A stretch of DNA of 7,695 bases from Muribaculaceae bacterium. GTDB taxonomy: Bacteria > Bacteroidota > Bacteroidia > Bacteroidales > Muribaculaceae. The stretch is taken from contig JAIDUY010000065.1 in assembly GCA_029059965.1 (NCBI GenBank), forward strand, positions 1 to 7,695, read 5' to 3'. Below are positions 1 to 6,463 of the stretch, piece by piece (position 1 is the stretch's first letter; each line of letters begins with the position of its first letter). The notes below the pieces were generated by a model, which saw only the letters and a program-made list of their open reading frames with translations, had not been told where the DNA came from and ran no database searches. The position numbers and the translations under genes are program-made.

Positions 1-239
1 AACCCGGGGCCGGCGTGGGCAATGTGGCCGGCGGCAACGACTGGAACATATCTGTGGTCGGCTCCACCGCATTCTACACCGGCACCCCCGGCGCCGTGGT
101 CAATGCCGTCAACGCCTCCGGCGCTGTCGTTGCCACCGCCCTTGCCGATGGTGCGGGCAACGCCACCATCGCCCTTCCCGCCACAGGCTTCTACATCCTC
201 TGCGCTCCCGAAGGCAACGTCAAGGCTATTGTGAAATAA
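1..239 (+). CDS. C-terminal end of a secreted protein with a T9SS type A-like sorting domain (5' partial)
   Basis: The reading frame is open from the left edge (first full codon at base 3) to TAA at 237-239, so only the last 78 residues are visible and the true start lies outside the window. The GTG at 15 is only an internal codon of this frame. The tail is rich in Gly, Ala and Val, alternates as beta strands, and ends in TGFYILCAPEGNVKAIVK. This fits the pattern of type IX secretion type A C-terminal domains: a turn with a Gly, then GxYIL, a short gap, and a terminal K-x-V/I-x-K. In that family the domain directs export across the outer membrane and is then cleaved. What the mature protein does cannot be told from this fragment. 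A strong intrinsic terminator follows 22 bp after the stop. The same kind of tail ends the hydrolase at 2032-4755. Confidence 0.7.
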   Translation, partial: PGAGVGNVAGGNDWNISVVGSTAFYTGTPGAVVNAVNASGAVVATALADGAGNATIALPATGFYILCAPEGNVKAIVK

Positions 240-261
240 GACACAACACATACACCCTCTC

Positions 262-294
262 AAAGGAGACCGTCCGCCGCGGTCTCCTTTTTTT
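262..294 (+). terminator. Rho-independent terminator of the first gene
   Basis: An 8-bp perfect GC-rich stem, GGAGACCG (265-272) with CGGTCTCC (280-287), closes a 7-nt loop. Three A-T pairs (262-264 with 288-290) extend it, and the T run continues to 294. It lies just after the stop at 239, so it ends transcription of the partial gene. Confidence 0.9.
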
Positions 295-308
295 GCACCT
301 CCCTTCGG

Positions 309-339
309 GCGCGGAGCCAAGCCGCGCGGGCATTTTTTT
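309..339 (+). terminator. Possible second terminator-like hairpin
   Basis: GCGCGG (309-314) pairs with CCGCGC (322-327) around a 7-nt loop. Five bases later comes a run of seven T (333-339). The spacing between stem and T run is longer than usual, so this is a weaker candidate. It could be a back-up to the terminator at 262-294 or simply a GC-rich palindrome. Confidence 0.3.
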
Positions 340-350
340 GCGGGACGCCG

Positions 351-381
351 TTGTCTGTTGAACTTTTTTTAATTACCTTTG
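351..381 (+). promoter_or_regulatory. Bacteroidetes-type promoter of the GT39 gene
   Basis: TTG at 351-353 is followed after exactly 20 bp by TACCTTTG at 374-381. This matches the Bacteroidetes primary sigma consensus (-33 TTG, -7 TAnnTTTG). The -7 element ends only 4 bp before the ATG at 386, so the predicted transcript start falls at or within a few bases of the start codon. That implies a leaderless or nearly leaderless mRNA. The same 20-bp spacing appears in the tRNA-His promoter in this window. Confidence 0.75.
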
Positions 382-385
382 CGAT

Positions 386-1990
386 ATGTTTTACCGCGGC
401 AATTTCCGTATTCCACTTGCGTCGGCAATCATCCTTGCCATGTGCGCTATCCTGCTGCTCCCCTGGCTCGGCGAAACGCTTTTCAACTCCAAGGGCGAGC
501 CGCGCGAGGCCATCGTGGCGGTGTCGATGCTCGAGTCGGGCAACTGGATTCTGCCGCTGAACTTCGGCGAGGACTTTCCCTTCAAGCCGCCCTTCATGGC
601 CTGGATAATTGCGGCTCTGTCGTGGCTGCTCAACGGAGGCGTCGTCACCGAATATCTGTCGCGCCTGCCGTCGGCACTCGCCGCAATCGGTCTTGTCATG
701 GCCGGGTTCTCCTGGGCGCGCAAGGAACGCGGCGACCGCTTCGCCATGCTGTTCAGCATCGTCACCCTGACCTGCTTCGAGGTGTTCCGCGCCGCCATGG
801 CCTGCCGCCTCGATATGGTGCTGACCGTCTGCATGGTGGTGCCGCTCTATCTTCTTCACGACATCCTCGCCGACCCTCGCTCGCGCACCAACCCGCTGCG
901 CTGGCTCGGCGCATGGGCGCTGCTGACCTGCGCCGTACTCACCAAGGGCCCCGTCGGAGCCCTGTTGCCGGGACTCGTCGCCGGTGTGTACTGGTTGCTG
1001 CGCGGGCAGCGCTTCTTCCCGACGCTGCTGCGCATGCTCGCCCTCGCCCTCGCCGCCATGATGATTCCCGCGCTGTGGTACTACGCCGCTTGGATGCAGG
1101 GAGGCGACTCCTTCCTCGACCTCATGCTCGAGGAAAACATCGGACGCCTGACCGGCAACATGAGCTACGAGAGCCACGAGCAGCCATTCTGGTACAACTT
1201 TGTCACTCTCATCGCCGGATGCCTGCCTTGGACACTGCTGGCACTCTTCGCCCTTGCCGACTTCCGCCGCATGCAGCGCACGCCTCTCAAGCCCGCCGGG
1301 CTGCTTGCCCTCACGGCCGTGGTCATCATCGTCGGCTTCTACTGCATCCCCGCCAGCAAGCGCAGCGTCTATCTCCTGCCGGCCTACCCCTTTGTGTGCT
1401 ACGCCATCACTTCAATACTGGACAGCACCGCCGCCCGCCGCTCGGTGCGCGCTTTCACATGGCTGATGGCCTGCATCGCAATCGTGGCGCCCGTGGCATT
1501 CGTGGTCATGCTCATCTCCCCCCTGCCATCGCTGCAGCTTACCTCACCCCACTGGTACGCCTACATCACACTTGCCGCACCGCTCGCCGCCGGACTGGCG
1601 TGGATGATGAACCGGCACAGCCCCGTCGGACACCTTGCCGTCACCGTATGGGCCATCTACCTGAGCTACATAGCCTGCTTCATGCCCGCAGCCCTCAACG
1701 GCCGCAGCGACAGGCATCTGATGGAGAAAATCGGAAAACCCGAAAACATCCTGATTCTGCAGCCTGCCGACGGGCAGAAAAACCGCTTCTACACCCTCGA
1801 CTTCTACTACCGCGACAAGCTGCGCCCCGTAGCCTCCGTCGACGAGGCCGAAGCCTATCCCGCAGGCACCGTGCTGCTCTTCCAGACCTCGGCCGACACC
1901 ACCGGGCTGCACCGCAACTACCGCTATTCGCTGCTGACACCCCGCGGCAGCGACCACCGCAGCCCCGTCGGAATGGCTGTACGACAATAA
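386..1990 (+). CDS. GT39 (ArnT/PMT-like) membrane glycosyltransferase
   Basis: This 534-residue polytopic inner-membrane protein belongs to the dolichyl/undecaprenyl-phosphate-sugar transferase family (GT39, PMT_2). These enzymes move a sugar from a polyprenyl-phosphate carrier to lipid A, another glycan or a protein on the periplasmic side. Family signatures are in order. A first membrane helix spans about 9-29. The acidic loop motif GEPREA (37-42) is followed by SGNWILP and FKPP (66-69). TKGP comes in the middle, then ENIGRL and HEQPFWY, and then ASKRSVYLLPAYPF, the equivalent of the usual K-R-x-x-YLLP-x-YP segment. About 12-13 hydrophobic segments are visible, followed by a soluble C-terminal tail of roughly 90 residues containing LDFYYRDKL. 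Length is close to that of ArnT (about 550). ATG 386 is the natural start: no in-frame start lies just upstream and the promoter abuts it. The substrate is unknown; arnT itself cannot be assigned, because no aminoarabinose genes are nearby. Confidence 0.88.
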   Translation: MFYRGNFRIPLASAIILAMCAILLLPWLGETLFNSKGEPREAIVAVSMLESGNWILPLNFGEDFPFKPPFMAWIIAALSWLLNGGVVTEYLSRLPSALAAIGLVMAGFSWARKERGDRFAMLFSIVTLTCFEVFRAAMACRLDMVLTVCMVVPLYLLHDILADPRSRTNPLRWLGAWALLTCAVLTKGPVGALLPGLVAGVYWLLRGQRFFPTLLRMLALALAAMMIPALWYYAAWMQGGDSFLDLMLEENIGRLTGNMSYESHEQPFWYNFVTLIAGCLPWTLLALFALADFRRMQRTPLKPAGLLALTAVVIIVGFYCIPASKRSVYLLPAYPFVCYAITSILDSTAARRSVRAFTWLMACIAIVAPVAFVVMLISPLPSLQLTSPHWYAYITLAAPLAAGLAWMMNRHSPVGHLAVTVWAIYLSYIACFMPAALNGRSDRHLMEKIGKPENILILQPADGQKNRFYTLDFYYRDKLRPVASVDEAEAYPAGTVLLFQTSADTTGLHRNYRYSLLTPRGSDHRSPVGMAVRQ

Positions 1991-2031
1991 CCCGCACCAC
2001 ATTATCAATAAAACAATAAACCTCGAATCTC

Positions 2032-4755
2032 ATGAGAAAATTATTCGCTCTTCTGTGCGCCGCCTGCCTGTCGCTTGCAGGCTCTGTATATGCACAGAAC
2101 CAGACCCCGCCCTCGCGCGAACTCCGCTCGGCATGGGTCGCAACTGTCTGGCGTCTCGACTGGCCTCAGACACTGATTTCCGAGACCGGAAACCAGAGTC
2201 AGATTGACAAGCAGAAAAAGCAGATGACTCAGATGCTTGACTCCCTGCAACTCAACAACTTCAACGCCATCAACTTCCAGGTGCGCTCCCGCGCCGACGC
2301 CTTCTATAAATCCAGCTACGAGCCCTGGAGCTCCGACCTCGTCGACTCCCGCGGCAAGGATCCGGGCTGGGACCCGCTGGAATTCGTCGTGGCCGAGTGC
2401 CACAAGCGCGGCCTCGAATGTCATGCATGGGTCAATCCCTACCGCTTCGAGAGCGTGACAGGCGCATGGAACGGCACCCCCAACAACATACGCGACACAC
2501 ACCCCGACTGGATTATCGACGTGAACAACGCCTCGATTTTCAACCCCGGTCTTCCCGAGGTGACGCAGTACATCTGCGACATCATCAAGGAGATAGTCGA
2601 GAAATATGACGTCGACGGCGTCCTCTTCGACGACTACTTCTACCTCAGCGGCACCAACCGCACCCACGACGGCGCCCTCTACGACGCCTACGTGGCCGAC
2701 GGCGGCACAAAGGACATCTACGACTGGCGCCGTATGAACGTCAACAACATGATTGCCTCGGTCTACAGCACCATCAAGACCGCCAAGCCCTGGGTGCGCT
2801 TCGGCGTATCGCCCGCCGGCATCGCCTGCACCAACTCCGTCGTGGCGGCCTCCTACGGCATTCCCCGCTGCCCCGTCGGCTCCGACTGGCAGTACAACGA
2901 CATCTACTCCGACCCCATCGCCTGGATTTCGCAGCAGAACCTCGACTTCATCTCTCCGCAGGTCTACTGGACCATCGGCAGCAGCACAAGCTACGACAAG
3001 GCCACCGAATGGTGGAGCATGGTAGCCAACAAATGGGGCCGCCACCTCTTCGTGTCGCACTCCATCAGCTCGCTGACAGGCTCCAGCCGCAGCCGCGCTG
3101 TCAGCGGCGTCGAGCAGAACGCCATGGCCGCCGACCCCGTCGGTCCCGACTACGCCAGCGGCCCCGGCAGCGGCACCTTCCAGGAGTATGTCGACGAAAT
3201 CAACCTCAACCGCGCATACACCCTCAACAACGCCCCCGGCTCCATCTTCTACTCCGCCAAGTACCTCTACCGCATAGCGCCCCTGTTCAGCCACTATCTG
3301 CGCAAGCACGCCTTCACCACCCACTGCCTGCCCCCGGCCATGCCCTGGATGGGTGCACCCGTGCCCGAGCCCGTCGAAGGCCTCTCGCTCGCCGGCTCCA
3401 AGCTCAGCTGGAATGCCGTCGACAATATGCGCTACACCGTCTACGCCTATCCCGAAGGCTTGTCCGACCGCGAGAAGGTGCGCATGCCCGAATATCTCCT
3501 CGGCATATCCTACGAGCCCGAATACACCATCGACAACGCACATCTGAGCGGCTACACCTTCGGCGTGTGCGCCTTCGACCGCTATGGCAACGAGTCGTCG
3601 CTGGCCATCCCCGGACAGCCCGCCGGACAGCTCACCGTGCCCGTCCCCACCTCGCCTGTCGGAAATGAGACCGTCGAGGCACCCTTCGACTTCACATGGA
3701 CCGCAAGCGAGGGCGCAAGCGAATACATCGTCGAAATCGCACGCGACGCCGCCATGACCGAGCGCCTCGACCAGCGCACGAGCATGAGCGCCTCCATCAG
3801 CTCCGAGCAGTTCGTGCTCCTGCCTCTTGACGAGACCCTCTACTGGCGCGTGCGCGCCTGCTCGCCCGGCTACCGCGACGGTGTCAGCGAACCCACGGCA
3901 TTCACCGTCAGCCAGCTGCGCATCTCCTCGCCCGCAAGCGGCATCGTCACCGAGTCGCTCACCCCGACATTCACTTACAGCATCGAAGGCCGCGAAGTCA
4001 ACCTCGACATAGCCACGCACAGCGAATTCGGCGACAACGAGATGGTCTACACCTCGACCCACACCGGCCCGCACACCGTGGCCGACTACGCCCTTGCCGG
4101 CGGCGTGCGCTACTATGCCCGCGCCCGCTATATGCGCGGCACCGACGCGCTGGTATCGCCCACAATCGAGTTCACCACACCCTACGCCGTGCCCTCCGTG
4201 CCCTCCATCGCCAGCCCGCTGCCCGGCGCCGACCTCTACGCCGACCAGCACATCTCGGTGGCGCCCATCGCCGGCCCGTCCGTCATTCGCGTCGAAGTCT
4301 CGGCCACCGAGAACTTCCCCGTGCGCTCGAGCTACTTCAACAACAAGGTCAGCACCCAGAACATGACCGACCCCAAGTCGGCATCCGAAATCCGAATCAG
4401 CAACAAACCGCTCGTCGACGGCCAGACCTACTGGTGCCGCGCCCGCGCATCCTTCCTCGGCGAAGGCAATGAGCTGATTCAGACCGAGTACAGCGCAGCA
4501 GTACCCTTCGTATTCCGCGACTCGCAGTCCGGCGTCACCGATGCAGCCGTGGCCTCAGCGGCAGTCCGCATCGAAGGCCGCACCATCGTGGCACTCGCCG
4601 ACCTCAGCGGCATCGTCCTTGTCGACGCCGCCGGCATCAGCCATCCCATCCCCGCTGAAATGAGCGCCGGAAGCACGCACACGGCCGACCTCGCCGCAGG
4701 CGTCTACATCCTTTCGGCCGACAACATCGAACCCATCCGATTCATAGTACGTTAA
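2032..4755 (+). CDS. Secreted GHL10 (DUF187) glycoside hydrolase-like protein with beta-sandwich modules and T9SS-like tail
   Basis: This 907-residue protein starts with a clear signal peptide: MRK, a hydrophobic core, and a cut probably after VYA near residue 21. The GHL10 domain follows at about 29-425. Its hallmarks are RELRSAWVATVWRLDWP, HAWVNPYR (131-138), VDGVLFDDYFY (194-204, with candidate catalytic acids D200/D201), VRFGVSPAG (255-263) and LDFISPQVYW (304-313). The family includes B. subtilis YngK and E. coli DigH (YddW), which cleaves peptide-free peptidoglycan glycans, so a cell-wall or glycan hydrolase is the best guess. Four beta-sandwich (FN3-like) modules seem to follow at about 444-527, 537-625, 628-722 and 723-832. 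The last 74 residues (834-907) end in LAAGVYILSADNIEPIRFIVR-type sequence, resembling a T9SS type A sorting domain. DigH-type proteins are only about 440 residues, so this is a long form. The start is 41 bp after the GT39 stop with no visible promoter, which suggests cotranscription. Substrate and surface location are inferred. Confidence 0.88.
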   Translation: MRKLFALLCAACLSLAGSVYAQNQTPPSRELRSAWVATVWRLDWPQTLISETGNQSQIDKQKKQMTQMLDSLQLNNFNAINFQVRSRADAFYKSSYEPWSSDLVDSRGKDPGWDPLEFVVAECHKRGLECHAWVNPYRFESVTGAWNGTPNNIRDTHPDWIIDVNNASIFNPGLPEVTQYICDIIKEIVEKYDVDGVLFDDYFYLSGTNRTHDGALYDAYVADGGTKDIYDWRRMNVNNMIASVYSTIKTAKPWVRFGVSPAGIACTNSVVAASYGIPRCPVGSDWQYNDIYSDPIAWISQQNLDFISPQVYWTIGSSTSYDKATEWWSMVANKWGRHLFVSHSISSLTGSSRSRAVSGVEQNAMAADPVGPDYASGPGSGTFQEYVDEINLNRAYTLNNAPGSIFYSAKYLYRIAPLFSHYLRKHAFTTHCLPPAMPWMGAPVPEPVEGLSLAGSKLSWNAVDNMRYTVYAYPEGLSDREKVRMPEYLLGISYEPEYTIDNAHLSGYTFGVCAFDRYGNESSLAIPGQPAGQLTVPVPTSPVGNETVEAPFDFTWTASEGASEYIVEIARDAAMTERLDQRTSMSASISSEQFVLLPLDETLYWRVRACSPGYRDGVSEPTAFTVSQLRISSPASGIVTESLTPTFTYSIEGREVNLDIATHSEFGDNEMVYTSTHTGPHTVADYALAGGVRYYARARYMRGTDALVSPTIEFTTPYAVPSVPSIASPLPGADLYADQHISVAPIAGPSVIRVEVSATENFPVRSSYFNNKVSTQNMTDPKSASEIRISNKPLVDGQTYWCRARASFLGEGNELIQTEYSAAVPFVFRDSQSGVTDAAVASAAVRIEGRTIVALADLSGIVLVDAAGISHPIPAEMSAGSTHTADLAAGVYILSADNIEPIRFIVR

Positions 4756-4790
4756 CTAACATATAAAACCAACCGACAGGCTACGACCTA

Positions 4791-4811
4791 TACAAAACAA
4801 AAAACAAAACA
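4791..4811 (+). promoter_or_regulatory. A-rich translation leader before the ferritin gene
   Basis: The 21 bases before the ferritin ATG consist almost wholly of A with scattered C, and no Shine-Dalgarno sequence is present. In Bacteroidetes, A-rich leaders with A at -3 and further upstream are known to favour initiation in place of a Shine-Dalgarno site. I see no TAnnTTTG promoter element in 4756-4811, so the transcription start is unresolved. It may lie inside the preceding gene, or the ferritin may be read through from it. Confidence 0.5.
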
Positions 4812-5333
4812 ATGATCAGTCCAAAACTTCAAGACGCAATCAACGCCCAGATCAATGCCGAGTTCTGGTCGGCATACCTCTATCTCTCCATGGCCATGCA
4901 CTTCGAGTCCGAAGGCAACGCCGGCATCGCCAACTGGTTCCGCATCCAGTTCAAGGAAGAGCAGGCACACGCCGAAATCTTCATCAACTACCTCGTGAGC
5001 CGTGGCGGCCGCGTGGTGCTCAAGCCCATCGACGCCGTCCCCACCCAGTGGAAGGACGCCCTGGCAGCTTTCACCGACACCCTCGCACACGAAGAGAAGG
5101 TGACAGCCCTCATCAACAACCTCTACGCCCTGGCCGAAGCCGAGCATGACTACGCCACCCGCGGCAAGCTCGACTGGTTCGTAGCCGAACAGGTCGAGGA
5201 AGAAGAAACAGCCAAGGGCATGATCGACCGCCTCAAACTCATCGGCGACAACGGTCTGGCACTCTACATGTTCGACCAGGAACTCGCAGCGCGCGTCTAC
5301 AACGTGCCCGCACCCCTGGCCGCCAAAGCCTGA
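4812..5333 (+). CDS. ftnA: Bacterial non-heme ferritin
   Basis: This 173-residue cytosolic iron-storage protein is predicted to form a 24-subunit shell that oxidises Fe(II) and stores it as a ferric mineral. All expected ferroxidase residues are present in nearly the same numbering as E. coli FtnA: E17, Y24, E50, H53 (in EEQAHAE), E94, E126, Q127 and E129/E130 (in AEQVEEEE). W122 in the LDWFVAEQ segment is also typical. The absence of a bacterioferritin-type heme methionine context and the general FtnA layout argue against Bfr. Its length is slightly above the E. coli protein's 165, with a short Ala/Pro-rich C-terminal tail. It starts 57 bp after the hydrolase stop and ends in the convergent terminator region. 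No Fur or OxyR site can be recognised with confidence. Its functional link to the upstream envelope genes is probably none. Confidence 0.96.
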   Translation: MISPKLQDAINAQINAEFWSAYLYLSMAMHFESEGNAGIANWFRIQFKEEQAHAEIFINYLVSRGGRVVLKPIDAVPTQWKDALAAFTDTLAHEEKVTALINNLYALAEAEHDYATRGKLDWFVAEQVEEEETAKGMIDRLKLIGDNGLALYMFDQELAARVYNVPAPLAAKA

Positions 5334-5383
5334 CAATCCGCACAAACTGAACCCGGGACCCCGCCCAACCGTAGCGGGAGCTC

Positions 5384-5443
5384 AATTAAGAAATAACATC
5401 GGCCGTTCCCGACTTTGAGAACGGCCGATGTTATTTCTTAATT
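5384..5443. terminator. Perfect 25-bp inverted repeat, probable bidirectional terminator
   Basis: The left arm (5384-5408) and right arm (5419-5443) are exact reverse complements over 25 bp around a 10-nt loop (5409-5418). The inner part of the stem is GC-rich (ATCGGCCGTTC), and the outer part is A-rich on the left and T-rich on the right (TTATTTCTTAATT on either strand). It sits between two convergent genes, ftnA ending at 5333 and the TIGR02757 gene ending at 5466, as expected for a shared terminator. The T-rich outer stem would serve as the U tract in either direction. The perfect 25-bp pairing is longer than for most intrinsic terminators. The remaining bases of 5334-5465 show only a weak 5-bp hairpin at 5360-5378. 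Confidence 0.8.
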
Positions 5444-5465
5444 AAAGCAAGACGAGTTCCTTAAA

Positions 5466-6245
5466 TTAATCGCGGGGGATTTCGCCGGCGATGCCCGCTC
5501 CGAACAGGGCGAAGTCGTAGACAGTCGGATCGTCGGGATTGAGGCGACGCAGATTGGCCGTCAGCTCCTCGACGGCGCGGCGGTCGTTTGCACGGCGGTC
5601 GAGCAGGCCGAGGGCACGCGCCGTGCCGGCGCTGTGGACGTCGAGAGGAATGTAGAGCTGCGAGGGCTTCAGCGCCGTCCAGCAGCCTATATCCACAATG
5701 CCGTCGTCGCGCACCAGCCAGCGCAGCGCCATGTTAAAGCGCTTGAGGGCGGTGGTCTTCATGTCGGCAGGGAGACAGCGGTTGGGCCCGTCGAGCGGAC
5801 ACTCGGCGTTGGCGTCGGCAAGGAGGCGTCCGAGAGCATCGGCGACAACCCACGACGGTGCCTCGGACTGAGGCGCGCCCACAGCCACGGCGAAGTCCTC
5901 GAGCGACCCGTAGCGACGGTAAAGCTCACGCAGGCCGCGCAGGTAGTAGCGCAGATGTCGGCCGAAGAAAGTGCGGTGTATGTTGTCGTCGCCCACAGCC
6001 TCGATGTCGCCGTGAAGCACGAACTGAGCAGGCTCATGGCCGAGCAACGCGTGCATGCGCTCGGCATTGCGCAGAATCATCGGCCGCCGCCCCCACGCAA
6101 TGGTCGAAGTCAGCAGCGACGATATCTCTATATCAGCCTTGTCCGAAAAGCTCCGCGGGAAACCCACGGGATCGTTGTCGGCAAATTCGGGCACATTATA
6201 TCGGCCCACAAGCTCGTCGAGCCTCGTTTTCAGTCCGTCTGTCAT
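5466..6245 (-). CDS. TIGR02757 family protein (DUF2400), function unknown
   Basis: This 259-residue, mostly alpha-helical protein has no signal peptide or membrane segment, so it is probably cytosolic. I recognise it as TIGR02757/DUF2400 from its conserved blocks. These are DPVGFPR (25-31), DIEISSLLTSTIAWGRR (38-54), a middle FFGRHLRYYLRGL block, KRFNMALRWLVRDDGIVDIGCW (168-189) and PSQLYIPLDVHSAGTARALGLL (194-215), then an ending YDFALFGAG block. No biochemical role is established to my knowledge. The PLDVHSAxxAR segment resembles the VDTHVxR region that holds the catalytic Asp of HhH-GPD DNA glycosylases such as endonuclease III, so a distant glycosylase relation is possible but is inference. 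ATG 6245 is chosen because the family block begins soon after it and the nearest upstream ATG is out of frame. The start lies about 20 bp past the tRNA terminator, and no consensus promoter is seen. The gene converges with ftnA. Confidence 0.85.
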   Translation of the reverse strand: MTDGLKTRLDELVGRYNVPEFADNDPVGFPRSFSDKADIEISSLLTSTIAWGRRPMILRNAERMHALLGHEPAQFVLHGDIEAVGDDNIHRTFFGRHLRYYLRGLRELYRRYGSLEDFAVAVGAPQSEAPSWVVADALGRLLADANAECPLDGPNRCLPADMKTTALKRFNMALRWLVRDDGIVDIGCWTALKPSQLYIPLDVHSAGTARALGLLDRRANDRRAVEELTANLRRLNPDDPTVYDFALFGAGIAGEIPRD

Positions 6246-6265
6246 CGTAGCAAAACATTGATAAG

Positions 6266-6304
6266 AAAAAACCGCCGACTGTCGTGATGACCGTCAGCGG
6301 TTTT
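6266..6304 (-). terminator. Rho-independent terminator after tRNA-His
   Basis: On the minus strand an 8-bp AAAACCGC/GCGGTTTT stem (6297-6304 with 6268-6275) continues inward as two 3-bp GAC/GTC segments, separated by single mismatches, to a 5-nt loop. A run of six U (6271-6266) follows. It begins 10 bp after the tRNA 3' end, so it ends the tRNA transcript and possibly any uvrC read-through. Confidence 0.88.
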
Positions 6305-6313
6305 GCCGTTTAG

Positions 6314-6388
<75 letters not shown>

Positions 6389-6405
6389 ATTTTTCAAAGG
6401 CACTG

Positions 6406-6436
6406 CAAAGTTACACCTTTTGTCCGAACTGACCAA
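6406..6436 (-). promoter_or_regulatory. Bacteroidetes-type promoter of tRNA-His
   Basis: Read on the minus strand, TTG (6436-6434) is followed after exactly 20 bp by TAACTTTG (6413-6406), a full match to the -33/-7 Bacteroidetes consensus. The predicted start near 6400 leaves a leader of roughly a dozen bases before the mature tRNA 5' end. The rest of 6389-6463 is AT-rich and shows no clear terminator for uvrC. Confidence 0.8.
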
Positions 6437-6463
6437 ATTTTTCGGAACATTTTTTTAATGCAA

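Noticed and set aside
260..1177. A 305-codon antisense frame over the glycosyltransferase
   Set aside because: Rich in His, Gln, Arg and Glu with no family signature; it runs across the promoter and into the terminator at 262-294. It is a shadow of the GC-rich coding strand.
379..2019. A 546-codon frame in another plus frame over the glycosyltransferase
   Set aside because: The translation is Arg/Pro/His-rich and without motifs, whereas the frame from 386 gives a complete GT39 protein.
2041..4251. A 736-codon open frame antisense to the hydrolase gene
   Set aside because: Its translation is low-complexity, rich in Gly, Val, Ala and His, with no known motif. It mirrors the C-ending codon bias of the real gene on the plus strand, which has a signal peptide and clear domains.
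5360..5378. Small CCCGC/GCGGG hairpin after ftnA
   Set aside because: Only 5 bp with a 9-nt loop and no T run; the strong inverted repeat next to it explains termination better.
6424..6445. CCGAA/TTCGG inverted repeat near the end of uvrC as a possible terminator or operator
   Set aside because: Only a 5-bp stem with a 12-nt loop, and it overlaps the tRNA promoter; too weak to call.
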